64,000 bases of DNA, taken from Nematostella vectensis (lineage: Eukaryota > Cnidaria > Anthozoa > Actiniaria > Edwardsiidae). The position numbers were made by a program, and so were the translations under genes. Positions 46,965 through 58,500 of this stretch are shown here, piece after piece (position 1 is the first letter of the stretch; each line of letters opens with the position of its first letter). Where the stretch lies: positions 9,425,387-9,489,386 of the forward strand of contig NC_064034.1 of NCBI RefSeq assembly GCF_932526225.1, read 5' to 3'. The notes beneath the pieces were generated by a model. The model was not told where the DNA came from. It saw only the letters and a program-made list of their open reading frames with translations, and made no database searches.

Positions 46965-47180
46965 AGGAAAACCGATAAGAACTCTGGGGCTAGAGGAAAC
47001 CCGGTAAGAACTCTGGGACTAGGCTGAACACAGGAAACCCGGTAAAAACTCTGGGACTAGGCTGAACACAGGAAACCCGGTAATAACTCTGGGACTAGGC
47101 TGAACACAGGAAACCCGGTAAGAACTCTGTGACTAGGCTGAACACAGGAAACCCGATAAGAACTCTGGCACTAGACTAGA
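46965..47180. repeat. 38-bp minisatellite
   Basis: Five to six copies of a unit GGAAACCCGGTAAGAACTCT followed by GGGACTAGGCTGAACACA. The first and last copies are diverged; the internal three differ by single bases. Confidence 0.88.
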
Positions 47181-47420
47181 CGTTACATTATGGGTGGCTT
47201 ATACATACCTAATTCCGGCTAATTCCTGGACTCTTGAGATACATATGGGACTGTTTACAGGCAAAGATTTCCAAAAAAATAGCTTGATTTATAAGGCCCA
47301 TTTCCTAAAGCTCAATGATGGCGCTTCAATTTAATTCCCATCTTGGAACTGTGAAAAACAAGCTTCTAGAAAGCTCACATGCGTTAAACAAGTCAAAGTC
47401 AAACAGAAACCTACTATCCA

Positions 47421-47538
47421 TGTCTCACCGGGAATCGAAACCGTCTCAGTGAGAGGCCCCACTTACGCTGACGCGCTAACACACTGGCCCACCTGTGTTG
47501 AGAGACCCCATACGCTGACGCGCTAACACTGGGCCACC
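47421..47538 (-). mobile_element. tRNA-derived SINE head, partly duplicated
   Basis: On the minus strand the sequence reads GTGGGCCAGTGTGTTAGCGC (A-box-like, as in Ser/Leu tRNAs). About 35 bp later comes GGTTTCGATTCCCGG, a good RNA polymerase III B box. The A-box half and the GTCAGCG region occur twice in tandem (47,462-47,493 and 47,510-47,538), so the head is partly duplicated. There is no tRNA fold with a proper acceptor stem, so I call a SINE and not a tRNA gene. Confidence 0.6.
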
Positions 47539-47769
47539 AATGCCTAAGAACCTATGTTTATTACTGATTTATATGATACCCATACAAACAAATTGGACTC
47601 TCTAATGTAACATAAATAAAGGCCCTTGAGGGGTGGTATATGGAAAAGAGCGCTGAAATGTTTTGACTTGACAAGGGGATGCCACAAGCTCCTTGCAAAA
47701 AGGAGGCTTCGACATTGACTTTGTTTAATATCTCGAGGCAAAATTTCCTTCCCGCCTTTTTCAGGGTAT

Positions 47770-48173
47770 TTAAGAGTGACCGTCTCAGACCAAGAAATTT
47801 GTTGTTCAGAACAAAAATACCATCTTTTGCCAGGAGATAGCCCTTGATGACCTTAGTATTCTGTGAAAGTTTGAAACGAATCGGATAAATATCTTTGGCT
47901 TGAGAGGGGAAAATGTATTTTTCGAATAAAATTTGCGATTTTTCGGTATTTTTCGACTTGAACAGAAAATGTCTAAAAAAAAAAAAAGAAAAAATTAAGC
48001 CCGGCGGCAAAAATCAAACTTGATTGATAGAAATTATATAATTGTACATATTTGGATTAGGTCGTTGGTAGCTCTAGTATTTTTCTTAATTTTTAACAGA
48101 TTTTTCAATTATTTTATGTTTTTCGTACTCCGTAAATAAGCCCGGAAAACGAGGCCTATATCTTCCATGGGAC
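47770..48173 (-). repeat. 404-bp interspersed repeat, left copy (inverted)
   Basis: Nearly identical to 50,947-51,352 in the opposite orientation. It includes the phrases GTCCCATGGAAGATATAGG, GGGCTTATTTACGGAGTACG and TTTTTGCCGCCGGGCTTAAT. Both copies contain an open frame of about 75 codons before they diverge, but poly-T and poly-F content suggest that this is incidental. Confidence 0.9.
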
Positions 48174-48564
48174 GTAGAATTGCACAATTCTTTTCACTCT
48201 AAGTATACAGCACTTATTTTGCTTCCAATATATCAAATAAAATTTTGTGGCAATTAAAAACACGAGTTTTGATGAGGCGATAAACAGCCCCCATTGAGCG
48301 CTCATATTTCAACAATTGCAAGACAATGGCTGTCGTAAGAGCACATACCTTTGCATCGGGGCACCTTTTATCGCCAAAACGAGTTCATATAAATGTGGTC
48401 CTGGTAGACTCTAAATAATATCTTACAAGGCGTATCTAACCGTAGAAGTTCAAAAGAGCACTCGATAACGCTAGGTCAACCATTCGATCGACCTCGACTT
48501 ATACGCAATCGTACGCCACGCTTCCCGTCGAATTTAGTCCTTCATAGAAAGCTTAGCCTGCAAA

Positions 48565-49664
48565 CAGGCTCTCTTTGTGCTGAATCGGACTTTTAGCCTT
48601 TCGAGTGTTCAGGAGCCCTGTGGCGCGCGTTTTTTAGTAGGAGGGGGCAGGCTCTTTTTGTGCTGAATCGGACTTTTAGCCTTTCGAGTGTTCAGGAGCC
48701 CTGTGGCGCGCGTTTTTAGTAGGAGGGGGCAGGCTCCCTTTGTGCTGAATCGGACTTTTAGCCTTTCGAGTGTTCAGGAGCCCTGTGGCGCGCGTTTTTA
48801 GTAGGAGGGGGCAGGCTCCCTTTGTGCTGAATCGGACTTTTAGCCTTTCGAGTGTTCAGGAGCCCTGTGGCGCGCGTTTTTAGTAGGAGGGGGCAGGCTC
48901 TCTTTGTGCTGAATCGGACTTTTAGCCTTTCGAGTGTTTAGGAGCCCTGTGGCGCGCGTTTTTAGTAGGAGGGGGCAGGCTCCCTTTGTGCTGAATCGGA
49001 CGTTTAGCCTTTCGAGTGTTCAGGAGCCCTGTGGCGCGCGTTTTTAGTAGGAGGGGGCGTTTTTAGTAGGAGGGTGCAGGCTCCCTTTGTGCTGAATCGG
49101 ACTTTTAGCCTTTCGAGTGTTCAGGAGCCCTGTGGCGCGCGTTTTTTAGTAGGAGGGGGCAGGCTCTTTTTGTGCTGAATCGGACTTTTAGCCTTTCGAG
49201 TGTTCAGGAGCCCTGTGGCGCGCGTTTTTAGTAGGAGGGGGCAGGCTCTCTTTGTGCTGAATCGGACTTTTAGCCTTTCGAGTGTTCAGGAGCCCTGTGG
49301 CGCGCGTTTTTAGTAGGAGGGGGCAGGCTCCCTTTGTGCTGAATCGGACTTTTAGCCTTTCGAGTGTCCAGGAGCCCTGTGGCGCGCGTTTTTAGTAGGA
49401 GGGGGCAGGCTCCCTTTGTGCTGAATCGGACGTTTAGCCTTTCGAGTGTTCAGGAGCCCTGTGGCGCGCGTTTTTAGTAGGAGGGGGCGTTTTTAGTAGG
49501 AGGGGACAGGCTCCCTTTGTGCTGAATCGGACTTTTAGCCTTTCGAGTGTTCAGGAGCCCTGTGGCGCGCGTTTTTAGTAGGAGGGGGCAGGCTCTCTTT
49601 GTGCTGAATCGGACTTTTAGCCTTTCGAGTGTTCAGGAGCCCTGTGGCGCGCGTTTTTAGTCGG
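48565..49664. repeat. 82-bp minisatellite, 13 copies
   Basis: Thirteen highly similar copies of an 82-bp unit beginning GCAGGCTCCCTTTGTGCTGA and including TTTCGAGTGTTCAGGAGCCC and TGTGGCGCGCGTTTTTAGTA. An extra 19-bp GTTTTTAGTAGGAGGGGGC insertion follows the sixth and eleventh copies, about 430 bp apart. The array therefore grew partly by duplicating a five-unit block. Confidence 0.95.
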
Positions 49665-49678
49665 ACGGGCTTCCTTCA

Positions 49679-50072
49679 ATGCCCACCCACGTAAAAGGGT
49701 TGCCGTCTCGCTTGGTTGTGAAGCTGATTCGATATTTGGCTGTGAAGACTGCTCTTGGAGTATCTTGTCCCGGTATAGAACTGCAGCCTTGTCATAGAAA
49801 GGTCACATTTTCCAAAGTGGATCAGCCAGATTCCAGAGGTGCTGGAGTGACCGATGACATCACTGAAGATGACATCATCGCAGCTAATCACGAGAATCAT
49901 CCGAGAATGTCAGCTGACACACCCCATTGAGATCGACTCGGTCAACCTGTGCTCTCTCTATGCAAATGGAAAACTGGTTTCCATGAATCTTAAAATGCTA
50001 AAAAATGTGTGCGTGTTCCTTGAGCTGGATTCCGAAGATCTGATAAAGTCCAGAAGAAAATCTTCTTTTATA
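49679..50072 (+). pseudogene. decayed protein-coding fragment of unknown origin
   Basis: One frame reads without a stop to about 49,930 (LPSRLVVKLIRYLAVKTALG, then SKVDQPDSRG and TDDITEDDIIAANHENHPRM). An overlapping +1 frame continues with EIDSVNLCSLYANGKLVS, then MLKNVCVFLELDSEDLIKS to 50,072. Together they look like a single diverged coding stretch with one frameshift. The final part faintly resembles a SAP-type helix-extended loop-helix, but I cannot name a family. It sits between the 82-bp array and the hairpin inside the inverted-repeat-bounded block. Confidence 0.35.
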
Positions 50073-50838
50073 TAACATATCAGTGAGGTCTTGGCAACAT
50101 GCCCTTGTACTACAAGTAAGGTGTAAACTTGTGTGCTTCTTCTAGAATCTGTACCAATATTTACGTCTAGAGTCTTGATATCTGATATAAATATCCTTAG
50201 GGTCCATAACTACCCTCTCTTTTATCCCAAGGTTTCATTAAAACCATACATTGCATCCCTAGGGTGAATAAAAACACCCGTTTATCGTTTATATCCCCAG
50301 GATGCATGACAACCCTGTCAATGCTTGTATCCATAGGCAACAATGACAACCCCCCTTTTCTATCCCTAGGTTCCATGACAGTGTAGTGGATATTTTTAAA
50401 CAGTCTCAAATTGGCTGTTCGAGCTTTTATGCGCTCTAGTAAGTTGTACAAGTAGTAGCTAGTAGTGTACAGCCGGAATCAACAGAACATTCTATTATGG
50501 CTCTGTTTCACAATAAACAGATACCATGACACGAATATTTAGCATTTTATAGTTTATTATATCAGCGATAGAACTGGAAAAAGAAATATGAACGTTATAT
50601 GTACACGACAGCTGTGTTTACATGGGCTATCTGTGGTGTTGTCCGCATTCATTGTTTTATACACAGGTAGCCCAGGCAATGGTTTCGAAGCTTGTTCGTA
50701 GCTTGGAATCGGCTGTTATTCTTAGAGGTAAAACGAGTGGATTGAAGTCGCGATTTTTTGTGAAACATTGCCAATAAAATTGCCTTACAACTTAGAACAT
50801 GCCTTGTTGTTGTCATATTTGTGTGTAATATACGATTT

Positions 50839-50937
50839 TGGGGGTTTTTCGTAACGGAATATATGACTTCTCTCCCCCTACTAAGGAAAGAAACTTAGTA
50901 GGGGGAGAGAAGTCATATATTCCGTTACGAAAACCCC
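50839..50937. repeat. long hairpin: perfect 36-bp inverted arms, 8-nt loop
   Basis: Arm 50,850-50,885 (CGTAACGGAATATATGACTT ... CCCCTACTAAG) is the exact reverse complement of 50,894-50,929. The loop is GAAAGAAA. Similarity extends outward through GGGGTTTTT / AAAACCCC with small indels. It ends about 10 bp before the right copy of the 406-bp repeat. Confidence 0.92.
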
Positions 50938-50946
50938 AAGTCCCAA

Positions 50947-51352
50947 GTCCCATGGAAGATATAGGTCTCGTTTTCCTCCGGGCTTATTTACGGAGTACGA
51001 AAAACATAAAATAATTGAAAAATCTGTTAAAAATTAAGAAAAATACTAGAGCTACCAACGACCTAATCCAAATATGTACAATTATATAATTTCTATCAAT
51101 CAAGTTTGATTTTTGCCGCCGGGCTTAATTTTTTCTTTTTTTTTTTTTAGACATTTTCTGTTCAAGTCGAAAAATACCGAAAAATCGCAAATTTTATTCG
51201 AAAAATACATTTTCCCCTCTCAAGCCAAAGATATTTATCCGATTCGTTTCAAAATTTCACAGAATACTAAGGTCATCAAGGGCTATCTCCTGGCGAAAGA
51301 TGGTATTTTCGTTCTGAACAAAAAAATTCTTGGTCTGAGACGCTCACTCTTA
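50947..51352 (+). repeat. 406-bp interspersed repeat, right copy
   Basis: Inverted partner of 47,770-48,173, with only a few substitutions and indels. It ends 40 bp from the stop codon of the minus-strand fibrinogen-domain gene, so it probably forms part of that gene's 3' UTR or immediate 3' flank. Confidence 0.9.
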
Positions 51353-51391
51353 ATTGATTCAAAATTAATTGAAATAGGTCTACCACTCTGT

Positions 51392-53826
51392 CTAAAAAGG
51401 CCTCACTTTGATTTCAATTTGCTTGAGGGAGTAATTTTGTCCAAGCCATGTTTTCCAAGTTACGCCTTTAGCATGCGCGTACGCACCGTTGGCACCTCCA
51501 AGATAGAGTCCGTTAGGATTACACATATGACACTGATTGTACCACCAGGCCCCTTGATACGCACGGGCGCAATTTATGGTTGGATGGGCATCGTTTTCGA
51601 CATCTTTGGTAGAGAAGGATTGTTTTTTCTGGTAAAGGAAGCTGTCTCCTGCATCACCTGAACGAATTAGAAACAAGTAATTGAATACGCGGTTCAGGTT
51701 ACAGGGCTCGGGAAATCTAACAAAAGCCAAAGAGCCTTCACTCTTTGCCTAAGAAACGTTTTAGTTTTAGTGGCTGAATTTACCTGAGTATGCTCTAACA
51801 GCAACAAGTTTGTATTTAGATGCCTCATCACCAACTCTAAAGTCATCGTACTCGGCGTAGCTGGTGTTCCCCTCGAAGTCCTCCATATCAAAGCGCACGC
51901 GGTACCGCCTCTGTGACGTCAAAGTATGGATATTATCCAACCCAAGCCAGAACTCTCCCTCCTTGTCACCAAACCCCCGCTTGTACTCATCCCAGTTACG
52001 GTAGAAATCCACCGAACCATCCATGCGCCTCTGGATTAAGGTCCAGCCTCCCCCGCTAGTGACCAGGTCGCAGTAGACGTCGAGTGGCCGAGAGGGGTTG
52101 AGGGCGATGCGATATATGGCGCTGGTGTAAGCACCGTGTGATGACTGGATATAAGCACAAGACGGCAACTTAAAAAGAAAACAACATACATTATCGGGGG
52201 ACGTTGTGGGTCTAATTACCGCAATGCCGCATAAAATTTTCTAAAATACCGCAATACCGCAGAAAAACATCGGAAATATCGCATACCTCACTAAAGGACG
52301 AGGATTTGAAGAGCATGCGCGACACCCCGATATTTCTAGGTTTCCCGCTAGATCTTGTTCCAAGCGCAAATCCCGCGCACCGCAGGACTAATTATATTTC
52401 TAATTATATAACACCACAACATAAATATTTAAATTTTTACCGCAAACCGCCGTTTAAAATGCAGAATCTCGCATCTCGCAGTGTTTTGAAATACCGCATC
52501 ACCGCATTATTTTTTGCACTTTTACCGCAATCTCGTACAAAAAAGGACCAATACCGCAAAACCCAACGCCCCCTCCCCCATTATCATAAAATCGCTGTTA
52601 AACTTTAATTCATCCGGTCGCGTCACATCATACCACACCAAACAACAGCACACCAAACCATACCTTTTAACGCCACACTACCACATTACCCTACAAACAC
52701 ATCATACATAACAGAACACAGCTCATCCACACTATTACATCATCATAACACTAAACAAGATCACATCATATGTCATCATTATAAACCAAACTAACACACT
52801 ACATCACAACACACTACTACACCAGCTCACAACATAACACATCACAACATTACACTAACCACAGAGTAGCGGATCTAGAGGAGTGAGGGAAAGTGTTATG
52901 CGCAAAAAAAAAAGCCGTACAGAATTTATTTAATTGGATAAACGCTGCCTTTTTATATCACAAGAACGCGCAGAGAATGGAGGAGCTACATAGAGGGCAT
53001 AAAACAATACAGTATTTTTGGGGGCGGAGGGGGTGCAATAAGCCAAATGTGACAAAACATAAAAATAGACCCTCACCATTGTCATTTTGTCAAAGCCCCT
53101 CTTAAGTAAAACAATATATATACTCCTGCATATCCACACTGAGCCACACACACCATGCAACCTCATGCTACGCAGCAACTTTCCCCAGTCCCCTCCCTTC
53201 AGTTTTTCGGATTTCGCAATTCGGAATTTTTCGGAATTCGCCTGAATTCGACGAAGTTTGGAGTATAAAAACGTATAAAGTTTTTAAACTTTTTCAAGTT
53301 TAAAAATCTTTTAAAAACTCTCAAAAAAACTCTAAAAAAAACTCTAAAAAAAATTATCGCTCAATAAGCTCAAATATAATAAATACTACCATTTGATAAC
53401 AGTAAGTCCTATTGCTTGATATCATCGTAAAGCAGATTGACAATGCCATGTTTCTAAGCTATCCAAGAAAAATGGAAACGTTGTCCGCGCGTAACTGAAA
53501 AGGAGAGAAATTGTACTCACCAACTCAGGTGAGATGAAGTCAACATGGGCATCTTTCTCAAGCTTTCCTTGTTGCTCCTTGTCATCCGTGAGTAACTCGC
53601 AAAGGTGCTTGCCATCAGAATCTTTCTCTATGTAGAAGTTGACTGATGCGCACAATCCCTCGGCGCGGGAGCATTCGCGAGTACACGAAAAGTCGTCCAA
53701 AACTTGTACGGTCTTCAAAGATTTGGCGAGGGATCTTCTACCGTGTAGGGTTGTGAAAAAATGGGAAAGAGTAAATGGAAAGAAGGAAAGGAAAAAAAAA
53801 GCTATCATCTCATTTGATCGCACCAT
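51392..53826 (-). CDS. secreted PAN-like / fibrinogen C-terminal domain protein (3 exons, 318 aa)
   Basis: Probably an extracellular lectin or adhesion protein. Exons: 53,826-53,521, 52,168-51,784 and 51,657-51,392. Phases match (957 nt including stop). The first ATG at 53,826 is followed by a hydrophobic signal segment (MIAFFFLSFFPFTLSHFF; the ATG at 53,808 is an alternative). Residues about 25-98 form a short PAN/apple-like Cys module (SCTREC, LCASVNF and LCELL). Residues 103-318 are a fibrinogen C-terminal domain, with SCAYIQSS, VYCDL, GGGWTLIQRRMDGSVDFYR, GEFWLGLDNIH, GDSFLYQKKQSFSTKD, NCA...GAWWYNQCH, NGLYLGG and the C-terminal YSLKQIEIKVRPF. The calcium loop (STKDVENDAH) is diverged from the usual Asp-rich form. 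Ligand unknown. Intron 1 carries repetitive ACCGCA-rich sequence. Confidence 0.9.
52205..52580. repeat. ACCGCA-rich repeat in PAN-FReD intron 1
   Basis: The hexamer ACCGCA, often as AATACCGCAATACCGCA, occurs about ten times at irregular spacing around an AT-rich centre. It looks like a compound or decayed interspersed repeat. No coding potential. Confidence 0.5.
52620..52865. repeat. degenerate ACATCA/ACACTA simple-sequence tract
   Basis: Low-complexity sequence made almost only of A, C and T, with repeated CACATCATA and ACACTACA words and no fixed period. It lies in intron 1 of the PAN-FReD gene. Confidence 0.6.
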
Positions 53827-53878
53827 TGCATCTGCCCAAGCGAATACCAAAAGTCGACTAAGAATAATGAAATATTAA

Positions 53879-55564
53879 CGACTTAGTTACAAAGATAGTC
53901 GTATCCATAGCAATGGAAAATAAAACTAAACTATATAAAATATTAATTACTTTAAAAAGTTTGCACTAGTTCATGTTTCTCTGAGTTAACTGAGAAATGG
54001 AGATTTTGAGGCAGCAAATGGAAAGACAAAAAAGTAAGTATAATGGTAATTCATCTAATGCTTGGCTACACATGTATCTTAAACTCTAGAATGAAAAACT
54101 TGAACAAAATAAAAATAATAATAACTCTTCTATTAGACAAATTATTTTCCAAAGAAACAAAGTTACAAACAAAAGCATCATAAAACTTTAATCTATTATC
54201 AACTAATTCAACTAACTCTACACAGTAGAACAACAGTAGGTTTGCTGAGAGTTTATTTGCGCAGATACGTATTTTGAAAAATACTTACAACATGGTAAAT
54301 CTTTAACAGATAAAAGCGCTTTTTGACCGTTGAAGGGGATGTGTTCCAACGCACTTTGTTATAAATGGAGCACTTTGTAACACCTGACACATGCTTTGTT
54401 ATAAGTTTGACCCACTTTATAATAAAAAAGCTGACCTAAACTTGACCTATAGACCATTTTTTTAAGAAGGCGCGTACCCAAGATTTGACAACCTTCAATA
54501 AGATATTTCCTAGACTCGTCCCCAGGCTACTCCCTTGCTGTCAGCTCCATGATGCTTTGCGCGCAGACTAACACTTTCCAATATGGCGGACGCATGCTAA
54601 CTTCGGGCGAGAACCAAGGGGACCAGTGACGTCATAGCCATGCAGAGTGTGACAGGCCCGCAGAAAAGCCTAGGGTAGATATTACCCACTTTTTGGCCGC
54701 CAAGGGGACTGAGCGCACCCCCTGTTTACGCGCCTGATAAACCCGCGCAGTTTAGGTACTACCAGCGAAAGAAAACTTGGATTATTTTACTTGCGGCGTG
54801 AAAGGAGAGTTCCAAGAGGTCCGGACCCCAACCGGCTCATGTGACGAGTTCGACTCGCTCCTTTAGGTATATCAACTGCCTATCAAGGCTGGAAATAGCA
54901 CTGTTTTCCGCTCATATGGCGAAAGATGCTGTACTTCTCCTCAAACTTGATATAAATCAGATATATATACAATATTGTGGGTCGAACGCCACACATTGAG
55001 CGGATCGAAATGAATTGAGGCTTTGGAATAGGCTGAACTTTACTACAACCCTGAAATTGAATTGTATAATCCAACTAGATCCTTTGCATAAAATATCCCC
55101 TTTTACGGAGAAGTGGTTCATCTCTATTTACCCTTGGGCAAATAATCATATCAGGAAGATCTTACTATGTTTTTTCACACACTTTTTCATTTTTTATTAA
55201 ACGTTTTTCAAGCTTGCAAATACCCCCTTTTATTACAAGAAAAAAATACAAATGTTTCCATTTTTATTTCAATGTTTGCACAAACAGCATTTACTATTTT
55301 TCATCACGGGTCTTACAAAACTCTGCGCCTTTCACATACAAAAATTGGTTAACTCCAGAGAGTTTTCAGGCCGGCTAATTAGCCAGACAAGTCTAAATGC
55401 TCTTTGGAAGATGTATGACGTAACGAAAACTATCACTTTTGAACTAGAAAAGCGACAATTAAATTATACACCTATGGAGGAGGGCCACATTGAATACGTT
55501 CTTGGGAGGGACGTAATTTAATACACATGTGATTGAACTAAAAAAGTCTAAAGTATATGCTAAA
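53879..55564. other. intergenic between PAN-FReD gene and calreticulin
   Basis: This includes the presumed PAN-FReD promoter and the calreticulin 3' UTR. A YY1-like AATATGGCGG is at 54,580, and AATAAA-type polyadenylation words occur on the minus strand near 55,190 and 55,262. No gene recognised. Confidence 0.45.
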
Positions 55565-58500
55565 TCATAGCTCATCTCGTGAGCTTTCTTCCGTCGTCTC
55601 GTCTTCAGATTTTGTTTCTTCTTTTGATTCAGGTTCTGCTTCTTTCGATTCGGGTTCTGCTTCTTTCGATTCGGGTTCTGCTTCTTTCGTTTCACTATCA
55701 TCTGTCTTTGCATCCTCTTTCTTCTCCTCCTAAAACAGAGATTATCGGTTTTAAAATTGTAACACTTTGATTAACCAATGCAAAGAAAAATAATGTTTTT
55801 TATTCAGGATATTTCTCGATATGAAAAACATGAAAACGTAAAATAATTTACTGATATAAAAATTCGGCTAGAATACGGTAATAGTGATAAATAACAAAAT
55901 ATCCAATCCACATTTCTCAAAAAGCAGTTTTTGTCTTCCAGCACTAGCATGGACACTGCATATCACGAGACAATTGTGTGACAATTCATTTCTTGGCAAT
56001 TTCTAGCTATCCTTTAAAAATACTTATTCACATAACCGTTCTATGGGGGTGATTGTGGTGAAAATCTTCTCCCTTCTTACCTCCTCTTCTTCATCCTCAT
56101 CTTCCTCTTCCTTTTCTTTCTCGTCCTTCTTCTTTGACTCCTCCTCTTCTTTCCTTTTCTTTTCCTCCTCTTCTGCCTTTTTGCGCTCAATCTCATCCTG
56201 CTCGTCTTTCATCTTCTTCTCACCCTCCTTGGTCTTGTCAAACGTTTCCTTGGCGAACTGCTCGGCATGCTCAACAGAGTCTGTCACCAACACATTGTCG
56301 AAGATGGTACCTGACTTCACCTATGTTAAAAAAAAAAAAAAAAAGAATCCTCACAATCTGTTTTTAAATAATCAAGTATCCATCATAAGAGGTATTCTTA
56401 GTAACATGAGCTAAATCATTGTTTATATTCATTAATCTTGCAATTTGTCACTGTTTTTACTCTTACCTGCCATAGATCAAAGCCAATGGCTCCGATGTCT
56501 TTGTACATGTACAGTTTGTCATCAGCCTTGTACTCGGGGTTGTCAATCTCGGGGTGGACCCATTCACCCTTGTAGTTGGGATTATCAATTTGCTTGGGCT
56601 TCCACTCACCCTAACAACAACAGGGATGAGAACAATGAGACTCAATACATACTATTGCCTCTTAAGGTCAGACAGTGACATATTGGGTCAATATACATGA
56701 CAATTATGCCCTATCTCATTTTATTTCATGTTCTACATGTATAAAAATTGTTGAGGAAGATAAAAATATATTTTTAATTACATTCGGGAATTCATCATTG
56801 CAATTAAAAAAAAAAAAAGAATTCACCTACATAAGCTTAGGATGATTCAGTTGCCTTTTTGTTCATTATAACTTGAATTCCAAGAATCACAACAAGATGA
56901 AATTAATAAATAATACAAAATATTACCCTCCCATAAGGCATCATGTTCTTTTCCCACATATTAAAATGAGCAATACAAAGTGTATAACAAACCTTGTCAC
57001 AACAACCATACCTTGTACTCAGGGTTATCAATCATGGGTGGTTCCCATTCACCGTCAATCTCATCATCCCAGTCTTCTGGTTTCTTAGCGTCTGGGTCGG
57101 GGATGTTCTGAGGCTTGTCCCAGTCCTAAAACAAAGTCCATGCTGGGTCAATAACTAGTCAGACATGAGTTCGTTTAAAGGTGAAACTCTGGCCCTTCAG
57201 CTACAATGCAGGAACAAAGGGGGTCTAGGTCAGCAGCAAGAAAGAGTAGGAGAAGAAAAAGCCCAAAAAGAATTGTAAGCAAACACACTTGCGAGAGCAA
57301 AACAGGTCGATATATATACAGTACCTCGGGCTTCTTGTCTTCTGGGTCATCAATCATTTTCTTGTCATCCCAGTCTTCTGGCTTCTTGGCCTCTGGGTCC
57401 TTGATGGTCTTTGGGGGAAGGAAGTCCCAATCCTTCTCAAGTTCTCCACTTTCTACTTTCTCGTTATCGATCTTGACTTCGTAGGTGTTGTCAGGGCGCA
57501 CAATCAGGGTATACAAGTGAGTCATCTCATCATCCTGAAGGAGTTGAGAAAGAGACAAAAGGATATTATACATAATGTTGACATTAAGTCGTGTTTAAAA
57601 CAAACTGAAGGCCAAAAAACATAGAAACAATTGCATATCACTACTTTTTCATGCTATAGTAGCCATCAAGACCAGGTTTTAAAATCAACATATGTGTATC
57701 AGATTTTTTATTGACATGAGTTCTGTATAGCTGGGAGAATTTCACAATATTCTGTGCAATGAAGCATTTCTATGAGATACATGATTCACTAATGTAGTTC
57801 ATGTCTCTCTTATTTCTCATATCTTTACTAGCCTTCTTCCCAAAACTGTCAAGATTGGAATGGTACAGTAGAGTACACAACAATGTAACAATTTATATGG
57901 TTTTAACTGAAAAGTTCTACATATTATTTTCATGTAATGGCATCTAGAACTAAGATCACAAAAACAGTTATCACAAAAACTTATATTGGAATTTATGTTT
58001 ACAGAAATGTTCCTCAATTTCTTTACATTTTTTTCAAGAACATAGTTTTCACAAGAATACAAACCTTGCATCTGATGTCTTTCTTTGTCAGTAAATTTTT
58101 TCCCTTGTAGTTGAAGATAACATGTACTTTCTTTGTGCCAGGGCCGCAGATATCAGGTCCTAATTGTTAATATTTAAACATCATCACTAATGCTGGTACC
58201 CATATCAATAAGCACATGCTAACACAAAAAACATTGCTGAACATTATTTATTACTATTATCATTATTTGTGGTACGATAAGTGGAAAATAGAAGAAACTA
58301 TTCCCATATTCTGCTCTCCCCGCCATAGTGAGTGTACAATAGGTGGATACAATTGATCATGAACTTCTTTTCATACTCACCGAACATGATCAGGTATGGT
58401 GAGTCACCATGCAAGTTCTTTTGATCAACATCAGAAGGGAATACCTACGTAAACACAAGTTAAATAAACATTAGGGAGGAATTATTTTGATATATAAAAA

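Noticed and set aside
47421-47538. Possible tRNA gene
   Set aside because: A- and B-box-like sequences are present, but the acceptor and anticodon stems do not pair properly and the head is duplicated. SINE remnant preferred.
47561-48010. 149-codon minus frame and its 182-codon plus counterpart at 51,113
   Set aside because: Both start in the same inverted repeat and diverge as soon as the repeat ends. The second reads antisense through the last fibrinogen-domain exon.
48565-49664. CRISPR array
   Set aside because: The 82-bp units are contiguous near-identical repeats without unique spacers, and the context is eukaryotic.
56043-56414. 123-codon plus-strand Ser/Phe-rich frame
   Set aside because: Antisense shadow of the Glu/Lys-rich calreticulin tail exon.
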